Shown one piece after another: positions 36,901 to 51,205 of a stretch of DNA of 64,000 nt. Within the stretch, counting starts at the first letter, position 1, and each line of letters begins with the position of its first letter. Both the position numbers and the translations under genes were made by a program. Where the stretch lies: NCBI GenBank assembly GCA_013397455.1, contig VYZB01000294.1, positions 930,001-994,000 of the forward strand, read 5' to 3'. The notes beneath the pieces are model-generated. The model saw only the letters and a list, made by a program, of their open reading frames with translations. It did no database searches and was not told the origin of the DNA. Origin of the DNA: Crotophaga sulcirostris. Its lineage: Eukaryota > Chordata > Aves > Cuculiformes > Crotophagidae.

Positions 36901-38960
36901 TTATATATAAAATGTCTAATAGGAAGAGACTTGCATTTCCTTATGTCAAAATGGCACATGCGTGCTCTCTATTTTTTTTTTTGAGTTAATACGAAAATAT
37001 TGGGCAATTTAACTGACTGAAACTATTTCAGTCATGTCTGATTGAATGGCTGCCCACCTCTTCATGTGGAAATAAAAGCTTTTGTTAAAGTATAGATGAA
37101 TTACTTCACCTAAACCCCAGGAAAAAAAATGATTCTGGCTGTGCATTTGCTCATTAGAGCCAGATGTACACTATTAACTGCCCATAGCTGGTTTTACTAA
37201 TAAATCATGCCTGAAGTATTTTGTTTTACAAGATAGTGGGGGAAGAGTGCTCTTGTTTGTCTTGTTGTTGTTGTATTTTTATCACAGTTGATTTATTTGT
37301 TTTGTTTTCTACTTGGGACCTTCTGGCAACAATAGTAAAATATTCCATTTTCAGAATAGAAGTGTATGTTGTACTGAGAACCATATACAGAATGTATGTA
37401 ATACACAGAATATACAGAATGTACAGATCTTGTGGATGGAAAAACGGACAAATCAATTTCATAAATCATCCAGCTACCTAGTATCTGATGCAAAAATGTA
37501 CATAGATGAACTTATGCCATTTAATGCACATGCAAGAACAGTCATTCTCCAGCAGGAAGACTACATTTAGAGAAAACCCAAATGTCATTGCCACCTCACT
37601 CTTATCTGCTATGCAAGATGGGACGGAGGGAGCATTTTCGTAATTTTACATTTTTTCTGGCTGGGTGATGTATAAAGGGAACTCATCTATCCTGCTGTCT
37701 CACAAATAGCATTAGTTGTGTTGTGTGATCCATCTGTCCATAGAAATACAGACTCGTTTCTCTTTCTGAAAATGTTAAGGATATAATGAGCTCTTATCTC
37801 CTGCAAAATGCTTAAGCAACCATTTCAAGGAATTTGCAGTCCTCGTGACAGCAGTAAGAGAGAATGCTCTGCAACATCTTGCAGAATTGGATTTTATGTC
37901 AGTCTATGCACATTAATTGTAACCTATCTTGTTTTTTCAATGATAAACTTTTACAGAGGATGGAGCGAATTTCTCATAGAGGATTCTATACAAAAGAAAT
38001 CCTTACACTTACAGCATTTTTTACCTATATAGTAATACTACATATACATAATGTGGTTATACATTGTATTTATTACCCTAGTTTATTAAAGAAAACTTGC
38101 CAGTTGGGATGCTTAGAAGGTATTGGACAGAATTATTCCTAGTTTGCAAGAGATAACACTGATTTTTTTAATACACACAATTTTTATGATAACCACCTGT
38201 GTTCTAACTGAATTCTTTTCCAGAGCTAGAGTCATAATTTTAATGAAACCTTCTGTTCCCCTGAAAACATAAATTTTTGAACCTTTTGTGACATATTTAC
38301 AGCTTTGACAGTGTTTGCTTTCCTCCTCTTTGTTGACTGTACAAATGGACTGTCAGTTTTTCACTCTTTTGCCTCTCTCATACTGGCACCAGTAATTAAT
38401 AGATCATAAAAAAATCCCAAGGTATATGGAACACATTGACTGTGACAACTGTTTCTACTTCCCTCCATTCCTAAGTTCCCAAGAAATTCCCTGCGCACAT
38501 TCTACCTAAAGACCCCGGTAACATGAAAGCAAAATCTCGACAAAGGTGCTTTAATTCCCTTTTGCCTTTGTTGAAGGCCATTATACTTTGACACAACTTA
38601 CTCGGTAGCATTACAGAGGTCCTTACCAGCTGTGTTTGTCAGGCAGTGCAGTTAGCATTTCTATGATGATGCAATATGAAGCTCTGCTCTGGAGCTGAAA
38701 TTTGTCCTTGTAGTCGTGCATTAAATCTAAGCAGCATCAGCACTGCTGAAGTTCTATATGTCCTGAGTAGATCCTGGTTGTCCCTGCTTGAATCCACTGA
38801 CTTACTGCTTCCGCCAGCTGCTGTGACATGCTTACACTGTAAAAGGTTGAAAGTCACTGTTGCGTTGTTTCATATATAGAACAAACTGTTGAGATCTTCA
38901 AGTCAGCGATGAAGATTGGTTTTCAGTCATAATGATTTTTGACTCATAGTTCTTAATAAG
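33959..38960. other. Unique DNA, no gene recognised
   Basis: About 5 kb without a recognisable element. It includes an 11-bp-stem hairpin at 34997-35031 and a triplicated AACAGATTAAAGGAAGT motif at 35102-35157. A TACAGAATGTA-type imperfect tandem repeat lies at 37381-37426. Open frames up to 92 codons (37864-38142) show no family resemblance. Confidence 0.5.
35102..35157 (+). repeat. Three tandem copies of a 17-bp motif
   Basis: AACAGATTAAAGKAAGT occurs at 35102-35118, 35120-35136 and 35141-35157. The first copy has T and the other two have G at the variable position; spacings are 18 and 21 bp. Confidence 0.85.
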
Positions 38961-39062
38961 AATCACAGTATCACAGTATTACAAAGTTGGAAAGGACCTC
39001 TGAGATCATCAAGTTCAACCTATAGCCTAACACTAACACCAACTCGTCATCTAAACCATGGC
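38961..39062 (-). mobile_element. CR1 3' tail remnant, antisense
   Basis: ATCACAGTATCACAGTATTA begins the copy, followed by GTTGGAAAGGACCTCTGAGA and CTAACACTAACACCAACTCG, ending at CCATGGCA. Only about 100 bp were inserted. It is the same subfamily as 30401-31306 and 55930-56150. Confidence 0.93.
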
Positions 39063-42000
39063 AAAAAATCCATACCAAGGAGGATAGAGCTGCTTCAGAC
39101 ATAAGGTAGAAGTTTTGAGATGGCATAAATTCTGATAAATTTAAGCAGTTCAAACAGCAAAGCTCTTATTCAGAATTGTCAAAGGATCATATGTTGTGGC
39201 TTCATTCCTCTCCGTGCCTCTCCCAACAACAGGATGATGCATACACTAAGAAGAAAGGGCTCTTCTGAAAGTAGCCTTACAAACGTAGCATCAAATCTCC
39301 TTCCCAGAGTCCTCTCATGACTTCTGCAATGTGTCATTTACAAAGCCAATCACGCTGAGGATTAACGGCAGGCGAAAACTGTACTCACTCATCTATGAGA
39401 GAAAGGGAGCCGAGTAGGTTAGGCTACAAGTACAGCTTGCAGAAAGTGAATAGCATGAACTTAGCCTACCTTGTTATTAAAACCAAAAAAATCCAAACAA
39501 ACTAGAACACTTTATTGTAATCCAGACTGTCTATGAAAGAATGAGCGGAGATGTATGGGAAATTAAACATGTTACAAAAAGGAGAATAGTCAGCTTTGCA
39601 TAAGTTGGCTAAGGCTAGAGATATAAATACAGTGATATTTTTGATAGAAAATTCTTCTGTCTTATCTTTTCCTAAACTCTTTGATTAAAACAATAAAAAG
39701 AAATAAAAGTGAATAGGTTAACTTGCTGAGATCATTGAGAAAACAACTACTTTTCTTGAGAAAAATAACATATTCCTAGTATTCATTTATATTTTAGGAC
39801 TGTTTAACTCTCATTCTAAAAATAACAGGTGTTGACTACCCCTGCAGCTTATGTCAAGTACTCAGATATAAACTATTAACAGGTCCCCAGATTGTTCAGG
39901 GAGCATGGTTGATATATCATTTAAGAGTGACTGGTTTCACTCTTTAGAAATGAAAACATTAGGCAGGAAAAGTAAGACTTGCTTTATCTTTCATAATTTG
40001 CTGAGTTTCTTAGGTCTACTGTCCATGCATGAACATTTGTGTTTACCTGTCCTACTTCAAGCTGTAGTTTGGCCTCAACTTTGATTTTCAGGGATTTTGA
40101 TATGTCATTGTTTATCATCCCACTTTATGCAGCAAGGAAACATATTTACAGCCTCCTGACCCTTTGTTTTATGTCTCCAAGTACAACATATAAATTTACA
40201 TGCATACCAGGAATCCCTGTGCATCTAGTGAAATCCACATGTAACTTTCTGTGCCCATATTCCATCATATTTTAACATGAACACATGGCTTTTATAACAG
40301 GTCCTACTCATAATTTGAGGCCCTCCTTTTTCTGTGATCCAGCCGTGGGATGGATTTTTTATTAATAAGTCCCTAAGACTTTACACTTGAGTTTGGAAAA
40401 AGAGCAAGCACTGGTGCCAAGTTTTGAACTCTGTGCTCATTATAATGCAGTCTGTTGTGTCACACATATTCAAAAATGCAATTCCGGAATTCAGATCCTC
40501 AAATGGGCCTCAGTGGGCAGCAAACTTTACTGTGCATTTGACAGCAGTGATCCTGGGCACATTGCTAGTGATAACTGATGATTCAAAGCTGATCTGTCAC
40601 TGTAAAAGAAATGGAACTTCAGAGATTTTTTCACCCAAGTAAGTAGCGTGCTATGATGCATACATGCTTTGGTGTAGCGTCTTAGTATTAATGGTTTAGC
40701 TTAAAGAAATTCCTTTTTGTCTCATGCTGCATTCACCTGTCTTCTATTCCCATTTATTGTAGCAGACTCCTACTCATCAATGCCCAGTCCTAGTAGCAAG
40801 GCACATTTCCATATCAGGAATGTCCTCATGTTTTATTTCAAATAGGCCTGCATGTACTGAAATTCAAAGAAACTAGGAAAATGACGACCATTAACAAATA
40901 ACTGTCACTAATAGCTTGAATTGTCATTAAACCTTCCATCAAAGGATCTTTTGACGTCCAGAGAAATATCAGTAAAGTCTGTTATCAAGTGCATCACATA
41001 TTCATGAAGCATCTGTGTTCACCTTTAACATTAAGTAGGTATCGAAGCACCTTTGTGGAAACACTGTCATCCATAGTTTCAGAATAAGTAGCAGACAGAG
41101 GTTTGTACAGAGGAGATTTGAAAAATGGAGAGTTAAGAGAAAGAAAGGAAATCTTTTGGCACAGCCAAGGTAATCCTTACCTGGGCTAGTCTACAGTTAA
41201 TCTGCATTGCTGTTGTTTTAGATTAAACTTTTATGTAGTTGAAAAGAGTTAAATTGCTTTTTACAGGGTGGATATACCACTGATCTTAGAGGATGGTCTA
41301 TGCAGTGCCTGAGATGTGGAACATCATGAGATAAATAAACATGTTGATGATAAAATAAGAGGAAGGCCTATATCTTCTTTTAGGTACCTAATAAAGCTGG
41401 GCCTGGGTTTTGTGTTGGAACTCGTCATCCTCCTGCAATTATTTTGTGAGAAAAATATTTAAAAAGCACTTCTCCTTAATGTTTTGGAATAAGAGCAGAA
41501 CTGACAGCTGCCAAAGTTCAAATTAATTAACAAGCCATAAAAAGTTTGGGCATTACGCATTATGGCTTTACTGCACCAGCCTGTCAATTCTTTGAAGGGT
41601 GCCTCAGAGAGATCATTCCCAGAAGTGAGAGAGTCAATATCTTGGATCTCCTTGGAAATGGTAGAGTGCCAATCAGTGCTAATTGTGGTGATGGTTTATT
41701 TCACATACACTCCCTAACTGCAAGCAAGCAACATGGCCAAAACCATTGACTTGTTTAATTTAACCTTTATTATCTGTTTATCATTACATGATTTACAAGG
41801 TATGCATCATTTCAGCATCTGGACACACTTTGCAATTACATGGACCAGAACTGAATCCACTGGCACTGTTAATATTGTTAAGCAGTTATTATATTCCAGC
41901 ATTGTTTCTATTGTCTTGTACACAGTCTGAAACCACTGGAAAGACTTTGTCCCAGGGAGCTTGAAGTATAGACAAGGAAATTTTTTCCAAACAGCAAAAC

Positions 42001-45000
42001 AAGGCATTATGGGGTTCAATCCTGGGTTTGTTTCCTGACTTTTAGCATTAATAAAAGCACAATTCAAACTAATGAATCTCCTCTGTGAAGACTAAGGCCA
42101 AAAAAGACTCTACTTTTGCATATGGTTGATAATGGAACAATTCTTTTAGTGCTCAAACAGAACTAATTCCTTAAAAGAAGACCATATGTCAGGTATCAGA
42201 AGTATCTCTCTGTAATGTATATTCTTTTAGAACAGGCAAATTTTGATACATAGAACTAATAGACATTTCACTTTATGTTCAAAGGTTGCGGCTCCATGAT
42301 TTCACATATTCTGAGAACTGTGGGCACTGCCTGTACCCATGGTGTTATGGAGATTTGAAATCAAATGTGCACTCTTCCTAGTTAGCTAGGGTCTGATTTC
42401 ATTGTTTTATTGAATATTTGCATCAGGATTTGTATCAGTTTTTTGTATTTCCTAGTGAATATGGGGAATGCTCCACATAAAATATTTCTGAGTGTTGGTG
42501 TGGCCAATGCATATTGTGGGTGCAAGCTGGAAAGGAAAAGCAAATATGCTATTCTCTGTGGTAGAAAGAGAAGTAAAAAAGAAATGAAATGCTATCAGAT
42601 TAGGATTTCAAGGATGAAGTCAGGCAGCAGTCATGGGGGAAGGTCTTTCTGGACATACGTTAAAACTTCTGTTGAAGTGAACAAGCTTTATTAGATTTTA
42701 TTGTTTCATGGTGTATGATGTCACTTTCAGAAATCTTGTATGGGAGTATAGATTCATTCCTTTACATTTTGAGAATAATTTTTTCTTTATGCATTAGCCA
42801 TTTTTGACTGGGTATCATCTTGGATTACACACATTTAGACTTGTAAGTAAATTTACCCCCCTATACATACATCCTAGTAAAGCATTTGTACATTGCAATT
42901 TTAGAGCCTGAAGTACAGCAGGATCTCCCTGCTAAGGTTCATTTGCTGTCCTCAGAAAGCACTTAAATGTATTCTCTTTAAATATATCAATATTTCTCAC
43001 AATTCCCTTTAAGCCAAAACAAATAATGTCTTTAATCTAAAAGGAAAACAAAATTCAAACTTGCAGTGGTTTTCATTAATTTACAAGAATCTAAAATGAG
43101 GATAGTGGAATTAATCCAATCCATAGGATGTCTGGTGAAATTTTCAGTTAATATCATGAGTTGCAAATGGGAAGCTGATATCTGAGGCTGAAGCATGTCT
43201 AATATTATCTTGTAACATCCCAAGAAGAGAACTAGCAATAAAATGGAAAAGACAAAAATTTCTGGAAAAAACGCTGAATCCAGATTTCTAAATCTCTGTT
43301 TACAATGAAGAGAAAGTCTGAAAGTGGATGAGTTGAACCAGTCAGACTGAGACTCTGTGGGTACCCAGCAGGGCTTGTGTGTCCACCACAGGTTAATTGT
43401 GCCCATGTGTACAAGGAAGAGGAGTCAGCTCTTCTTCCCACACCCAGGCAACTCCCATTGCCAGTAAAGGCTTCTGGTGCAACTTGCATCACGTCAAAAG
43501 GCAGGTCCAAAATAGGTCCCACCACTGGCCTTTAGAGCCTGAAGTTGCTTTTCTCCTAAGTCTAGACTACTGGCTCGGATACTAGAGATGCATAGAGGTA
43601 AATCTGGCACCTACCATGCCCCAAGTTTGTTTTAGTCTTTTTCCCAGCCTGCATTGTGAAAAAAACCTTACAGTAGAGTAGCATTTCAAAAATTCAGAGG
43701 CTTGGGGCTTCTTCTTCACAAGCATAATTCTGCATAACCTAGCAAAACTTCTGTACATATTTTGCTTTCCAGAAATCCAGCTGATTCTGGTATTTTGTTA
43801 GTAGGAAGTGACTGCAAGTAGAGGATTTGAGTAAATATTTATTTATGTACAATTATGTCATCTGGTGGATGCTCTATTGGTTTTCTGGCAAAAGAACTGA
43901 TTAAAAGGAAAGTAAAATGCATGAATGTGTGTATGACCTGTCACTGCTTTGTTTTTCTTACAGTGAAATAGAAACCCTCATCCATATCGTGCAAATGTCC
44001 CATAGAGTCTCGTCTTAACACTACTCTATGTCCCCCATTTTATTTTTTTTCCTCAGAAATGGATTAAGATGAAACAGGTCATTTTATGTATATAATTATA
44101 ACCGATTTTTTTTTATAATTACAGTCTTTCCTTATTAGGTGTACTCTAAAAAATAGGGAAAACGTGATTTATTAAAGACATATTTTGCTAATAATATTTT
44201 TCAAGAGTTTAGATTACACAGAGCACTATTTTTTACTCCTTTTTAAGGAGGTACTGTTATTTTGGAAAGCAATGTATTCCCCATTTGAATCCTGGGTTGC
44301 TATGGCAAATTCACATTCCAATTCAATCGTGTTGTAAATAATAAATTAAAAATGTGTGCAAATGGCTTGAGCAAAGGTTAAATAAGCCTCCTAAGTACCC
44401 TTAACTTGGGGCAAGATGTTTTTTTTCTGTCGAGACTTACAATTCCTGTGACTGTTTCCCATACAGCCTCCATGTGTATCACGTGCACTTTTAACTGAAT
44501 TTTCATACTCTTGGTTGCTCTGAACTTCTTGGCTTGTGGACAGTTTCTGAATATGCTACAAATGAGGACCCTTGAGCCTCGATAAAGATGAAGTTTGTGA
44601 AAAGGTCGACTTCAGACACTGTCCAAACCTCCTGATACCTTCAGATACAACCTAATATTTCTATAGGTAGTCAAGAAATTGCTCTCGCCTGATAGAAGAC
44701 ATAGATAAATGCTGTGGAGTAGAAGAAAACACTAAAAACCCCATCAGCTCCAGTAAAACCAGAGCTGCTAACAACCTGACCAGCTTTCTCCACCTTTTCG
44801 CTTGGTCATTCCCCTGATCTAATGCACAACTGGATGTCTGTTTGTCTTCCACCACTGAGAAGAGACTTGTGGTGTTCAAAAAACAGTAAGTAATAACAAA
44901 AGAGATCTCCAAGGAGATTAGTTTATTTACTCTTCTTGTACCATAAGTCAGCTTGTTTCAGCATGCATATTTTTTTGTTTCTTTGTCAATATTTAGCACA

Positions 45001-48000
45001 TATCAGAGAACAATGATAATTTGCAGATACTGTCATATTCCTAGAATAATGAAAAAAAATTGTGTTGTTTTATGGCAAATATAAATATCCTCTGATGAGG
45101 GAACAGAACATACTAATCACTATTGACTTGCCATGGAGATGTCAGCCATGAGAAGGCAGAAATTTGACTACAAAAAGATGTGGCTCTCGGTCTCCAGTGC
45201 ATTCATCACACCTGTGGGCTTTCGTGCTCCTTTCATAAATGCAGTTATTTTATACTAACAACTCAAAGGTAGAAAAGGAGGAAATATTTTTTTCCAAAAC
45301 ATAAAGGAATCAAGTTGCAAGATTACAAGAATAACAACAGGAAATCACGCATCAGCAAAAAAAATTCCAAGTTAGCAGAGAAGTGAATTAGCTTATCTAG
45401 TTTACTGATTTCTAAGGCTCAGATCACCTCATACACTTCTGTGCAGCCAAAAGACTAAGACTGAAGGACTCTTTTCAGGAGACAATGCCGGGAAACATTA
45501 GGTTACATTCTTTGCTCCCTCTGCTTTTCTTTGTCTCTTTTTCTCTGTCTTTTGGGTTTCTATTCCCAACGGGGACTCAGAACTGCAGGGGCTCTTTCCT
45601 TGGCTACTGAGCAAAAAAGTCCGCTGGGGAAAGCCAAAAGAGATGAGTCAAGTGAAGGGTTTGACCTCCTACCTTCTCCCATCTGATCCTATCTGAGCTG
45701 CCCTGTGATCCTGCTCCTTCAGAGAGGTTTCCCAGGCTAAATAAATAATGCAGATGTTGGCCACAGAGCTACAGAGACAGTGGTAGCCCAGAATTTCTGT
45801 CTTTTGGAAATGATGATATTTTGAGACCTGTGTTTACGGTGTACTGTGAATTAAACTTTTTGTTTAATATCCATACATCTTGAATCATGGTTTTAAAGTT
45901 GCTCTTCTGGAAGTATTGTTATATCAAAATTAAACTATTATTAGATTATCTTCCCACAGTTTTCATTTTCTCTCATATTTTACTCTATCACTTCTAGTCT
46001 CTATTAGCAAAGGAAAAATATCATTTTTTTCAAACAATTGTAATGAATTTAATGCTTTAAATTCATTCAAATAATTTTAAATATCATGTGGCATGTGATG
46101 TAGAATACCATAACTTATACATCTCTCTCTTTTTTCTTCAGTTGAAGTGTAGTTACAATGCTACTTAATGTAGACTGAAATTTCAGTTGTTTCCAACTCC
46201 TGTTGTAATAGTTAAAATTTGAAAAAAAAAAAAAGAAAACCAAATTGTAATAATATAGTCAATTTTCACAATACAGATGACTCTTCAATCTGATTTTTCA
46301 CCTTTTTTTTCTCAGAAACTTCTACTGTCCTTTTGGTGTTTGCTTTTGTAGGAAATGAAGTCCTTTTCAATTACCAAACAACCCAGCACCAGTTACACTG
46401 GGGGTCTTTTCTCATCAAAAATTACAGACTATTTCCCCTGTCTCTCCTGCTGCACACTTTTGACAACACAAATTTATGTAAGGGAGAAATACTGTGTCTG
46501 ATCTGAGTATTGCCTTGAGAAAAGAGAATAAAATGTTGGGTTGATGCCAGTTCTACTGTCTTGGAACAACTCTTGCTATGAAAGTTCACACCAATATTGT
46601 TGCTATAAAAAAATTCTTTTCTTAGTATTGTCAAGACCTTTTCTGAAATCTTAGTGATTTCAGGCTGATTGTCTTTAGCAATAATGGTTTTTAAATCTCT
46701 GCAGGTTTGACCACCTGCAGAAGTTGCTAGCTCTTGAAGCTGGGAAAAATAACAAGTAGACTTTATTCCCCATGATTGAATTCCAAAAATCTTGCACATG
46801 TGCTTAATTTAAAGTACGGGTGTGTTCTCACTGGAATCTATGGGAATACACAGATGACTAAAGGTAAGCAGATGTGTAAGCTGTAGAATCTGGATCTGAA
46901 ATTAAGACAAGCTTCAACAAGTGAAAGCTGCAACAGAAGGGGAAATCAAAGATGACAGAAGCAATAAAGAGTAATGATACTGTGGAGGCAACCAAAGACA
47001 CATGTATATCATGACCACCACTACACTACATTTCAAATTTAGAAAATAAATGTAAAACCAAAATTCCAATCAGAAATCATTTTCCTTCTTAAAGGGAGAT
47101 ACCTACTGGCATATGACCTAAATCTTGCAATGAGGAGAAAGCAGGTTGTCAGGCTGTTGAAAGACAGCATTTCAAATAGCATGCTTACTACACTACATAG
47201 AAAAAACCTCAACCTCAAAATGTTAGACGTGTATCTCCATAGCAAAGATACTATGAAAGCAAAGATACTATGAAAGCAAAGAGCAATTGGTTGAGAGATG
47301 ACTGAAAAAAATCAAGAAAAAGTGAATTTGAACTGTCTTCTGAAACCAAAGACAAGAAGTAAGCTCCTCTAGTGCTGCAAATGATGACTTAGGGGGAGAT
47401 TTCAGTGATAGGGTGACCATAACCGAAGTGACAAGGTGGGAAAATTATCTATGGCAGCTGTATTTAAATGAACATTACAAAAATCAGCAAACAGAAAGTG
47501 ACCATTATCAAAGCCAAAGATAATAAGGTCTCAGTTCTCTAAGCAAGAAAGCATTAGTTTCAAGAATACTTAAAAATAATACAGCAGTATGTGACTGAGG
47601 GTGAATATAACAATCACCAAAACCTATACTTGTACTTTGTTTTTAAAAATAATTCCTTGCCACTCATCTACTCAGCAGATTCAGTCTACATATAGTACAT
47701 TAATTGAAAGAAGAAAACCCAAACAAATCAAAACAAAAAGTGAAACAAGAAGTACTGGAAATGTCATTATAATATTCCCTGATCCACAGCTTCATTTTGG
47801 ATGATGATACTGGCTTGAGTATTTAATGTAAGCCTCCAAAGTAACACATTGGTATGTCAGAGTCGATGATGTACCTCCTGTTGATTCTTCTACAGCAGAA
47901 TTCCTTCCCTCAAAAGTCAGTTTTCCATATCTCTAGGGATTCAACCCTTCATTATTATATACATAGCCAAGATTCAGAAAAATATGCAGGCATTCAGTAG

Positions 48001-51000
48001 GAAGTAAACACATAGATGTCAATACTAATTATAATTATATTCTAATTTTATGAATTGTGCTTTTGACATTAAGCACCTGTTTAAAGTGATTTTTTTTTGG
48101 TTTTGTCTTAACAGCTATGCTTTTAGAGTGATACTTAGGATGACAGATGACCTCCAAAGACCATGGGGTGACTGGCTTGTGGGTGGCAACTGCGGGTGGT
48201 CTGGAAGGTGAAAGCGATAGGAGCTTAGCAAGATTTTTTTCAAAGAAGAAACACTTAAAGTTAAATTCTCCAATTAAATTTATGATGTACATTACCTGCG
48301 TCATGAAAGTTTTATGCTGACAGAGTCAGGCAAATTTCTTATGTCTAGCACTCATTGAAAGTTCTCAGTACAACTTATAACAAACAGGGCTTCTGTCCTT
48401 AATATTCATTTTGACATTTTCTCTGGTGCAGAGATGGGTCTGAGTCACAACTTTTGGAGTCACAGACACATCAGAAAATCCCTAAAGTTTGAGGGCACTT
48501 GAACTGCTAGTTTTGACTTGAATCATCTCTGATCTTCTGTAAACAATTTGGCATCCTCCCTACTTGTACATACTCAGAGAATGATGTGAACCAGGAAAGA
48601 AAATAAATATGCTAAAATAATCCCTTCCACCCTGTTGTGCGTGTGAATGAAATGGACTCCATAAGAAAGGAGGATATCTGCCAGTATCAGCAGGGAGGTT
48701 ATTATCATTGCATATGTTGTTTGCTAAGAAAACCCCCTGTCAAGAACTGTTGTGTGATATGCAGAATTGTGGAAGGATGCATTTCCACTCTTCACATTTG
48801 CATCCGTCTGACTTTTTAATTTCCTGGGTCTCTAAAACCGTCCAACATGAACAACATGTCACCCTTAAAGTAATTAACTTGGACTACATTCAGCTTCATC
48901 AGGACAGGATAGTGTTCTGGCAACAACACTGCTAAGTAGCTTCCAGCTTGATTCACTCATAAATAGGACTTACATTGCTGCTGATACCAAAGGTCTCATC
49001 TGGATGGCTCGTGGATGTCCTTCCAGTCTGTGTCTTTTATGTCCCTATGTTGCAGCTGTCTTCCCTTTCCACAAATCTCCATCTGTGAAAAGAACAAGAA
49101 AAACAAAGGGGAGTCACAATCAGTGTGTTTTCTAAACTGCCCTATGTCTCAAACTTAACAGAGGTTAGCAAATGGCCAACAGGTGAGAAAGAAGGAGGGA
49201 GCTAGAAGGCATGGATTTGTGTCCGTGCCTGCTTATTCACATCTGTTCCTAAACTGCTTTTGATTTCATACAAGCACAAACCACAAGCAACTGCTGAAGG
49301 CAAGAGGAGGAGCAGCACAGAATTAGTGCACATGAAATCAAGATCAGTCCTTAATATGGGACAGACTAGAAGAAAACACAAACTCACAAGAAACAGCTTG
49401 TGAAAGAAGGGAAAAAAGTCAATAATTGCAACAAATTTTTAAGAAGAAAATGCAAGATCCTAAAATAAAAACCACACCATTGGTGGTCACTAGTGTTGTG
49501 CTTAAACTGTCATGTGTTGAATCTGGCAGTCTGCACATCATTCAACAGATAAATGCCTTTACCAGAACCCTCTGGGCTACGAGAATATACAGCACATATA
49601 TTTAAGCCAGGCTCCTAGGGCTCAGGGAAACTCTGTTGGTGGTCACAGACACCAAAGAATCAGGTATAGAAATTCTGACTAAAGCAGATGTATGTTGAGA
49701 GGAAAAAATAATGAGAAGCAAACTTTTTTCCCCCTTCTTATCCAAATTTTGGTAATTCAGGCTGATTGCACAGTAATATAGGCACTCATAAATTTAAGAA
49801 TACACACAGATTATGTTTGTGTGGCTAAACTGGAAGTGGTCTTTCCTTTCAGGTAGCCACAGAGCCACTCAATTTGCTTTTGGAAAGCAGAACATATTTT
49901 GATTGCTCTCATCCCAGTTGCTATTAGGAACCACATATGGCTAGAGGTACTGCCTACTCTGCAACCTATTAAACATGCCACAGCAAAGAGTTTTCAGTTG
50001 TATGCCATGTGGTGAGTCTCAGCAAAGCAAGAACTGAGATTTTTTTTTGCAAATTATTACATGGGTTCAAAACTCTTGAGCCTGTGCAAACATTAAAAAA
50101 TACTCAAAATATTTGAACTGGAAAACACACTCATTTGCTGTAATGCCTGTGGATTTCTTAAAAAAATACAGGATCTTCTTTTCCAGCCATCCTCTGAAAT
50201 GTGAAGTGGGATAACGAATAAGATTGTTATTCAATGTATGCCATGGAAATAAGAGTATAGCTGGAATCTCCTCCTTTCACATCAGCACTGGCATGAAGTT
50301 TCAAGGGCCAGCAATTATACCAGAGGTTTTAAAGGGTATTTCTGGAGTGCTGTAGCTTCTGACACTCCAGTAGGAATGCTATTTTTTGGAACAAAGCAAC
50401 CAAGTGTGTTATTTTTTGAAGAAGTTTCTGTGGCACACTGTGGATTGAACTCTCTCTCCTGTGCATTTGCTGACATTGCCGTGCCAATGATCCTTGAGTA
50501 TATTGTCCAGATTTATTACTTAAGTCTCTTTTTTTTCCCTTTCAAAAGCCTCTGACTAGGATTATCATTTTTTATGTTATCTATTGTGTATACATTTAAG
50601 TGAACAAGAAAATCAACCTTTTTACAGCCAAAGGCAGAGAATTTCCACAGTCTATTTGCTTTTCACAAAATATCTTCCATCATATAATGAAGAAGGAAAG
50701 TTACTAAAATGTTACTTCTACAGAATTTTCCAGTTCCTTTTGTTTATTCCTAATCTACATCATCTGGGCCTCCTACGCTTTTGGGTGAACAGTTGGTTTG
50801 TAGTCCAACACATGAATTATCATCATATGCCAAAGAAAGCTTAGGAATTGCCCAGTCTATTTCAGAACCTAGAAAAAGTAGAAGATTGTATCTGGCAGCA
50901 GCAATATGCATTAAACATTCTAAAAGAAAGCTTTGTTGTTAAGGAGAGGCAACCCATTTGGATCAAGCAGGACCAACACAAATCTTCATTCAGGACCTTA

Positions 51001-51205
51001 AGCATTCCAGGAACTATTCTGAAATAAGCTTTTTGTCTTTCTTCTTTTTCTTTTCCCCAATAAACACTTTTCCCCTTATCTCCTAGGTCTCTGCACATCT
51101 GAATAGTAGCCTTTTAGGAAATAAAATATATCTCTGATTGTCCCTTGGACTGTACATATTGAATAAAGCTGAATTAAATGAAACCACATTTTAGTTAGGC
51201 ATTAT
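39063..51205. other. Long unique stretch, no gene recognised
   Basis: No transposon or exon is supported in 12.1 kb. The largest open frames (46422-46799 minus, 125 codons; 43032-43406 minus, 124 codons) match nothing I recognise. A 17-bp tandem duplication lies at 47241-47281. The segments at about 43375-43560 and 45450-45780 are richer in G and C than the surroundings but I cannot assign them. A-runs (for example near 46220) have no adjacent gene-like sequence. Confidence 0.5.
47241..47281 (+). repeat. 17-bp tandem duplication (2.4 copies)
   Basis: AGCAAAGATACTATGAA occurs at 47241-47257 and 47258-47274 without mismatch, followed by the partial unit AGCAAAG. Confidence 0.93.

Noticed and set aside
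43032..43406. 124-codon minus-strand open frame overlapping another frame at 43232-43525
   Set aside because: Two overlapping frames with no family resemblance in a slightly GC-richer patch; neither is supported.
45450..45780. GC-richer patch considered as a promoter or CpG island
   Set aside because: CpG dinucleotides are sparse and no exon or conserved promoter arrangement follows.
46422..46799. 125-codon minus-strand open frame
   Set aside because: Unrecognised, no splice or promoter support; chance length.
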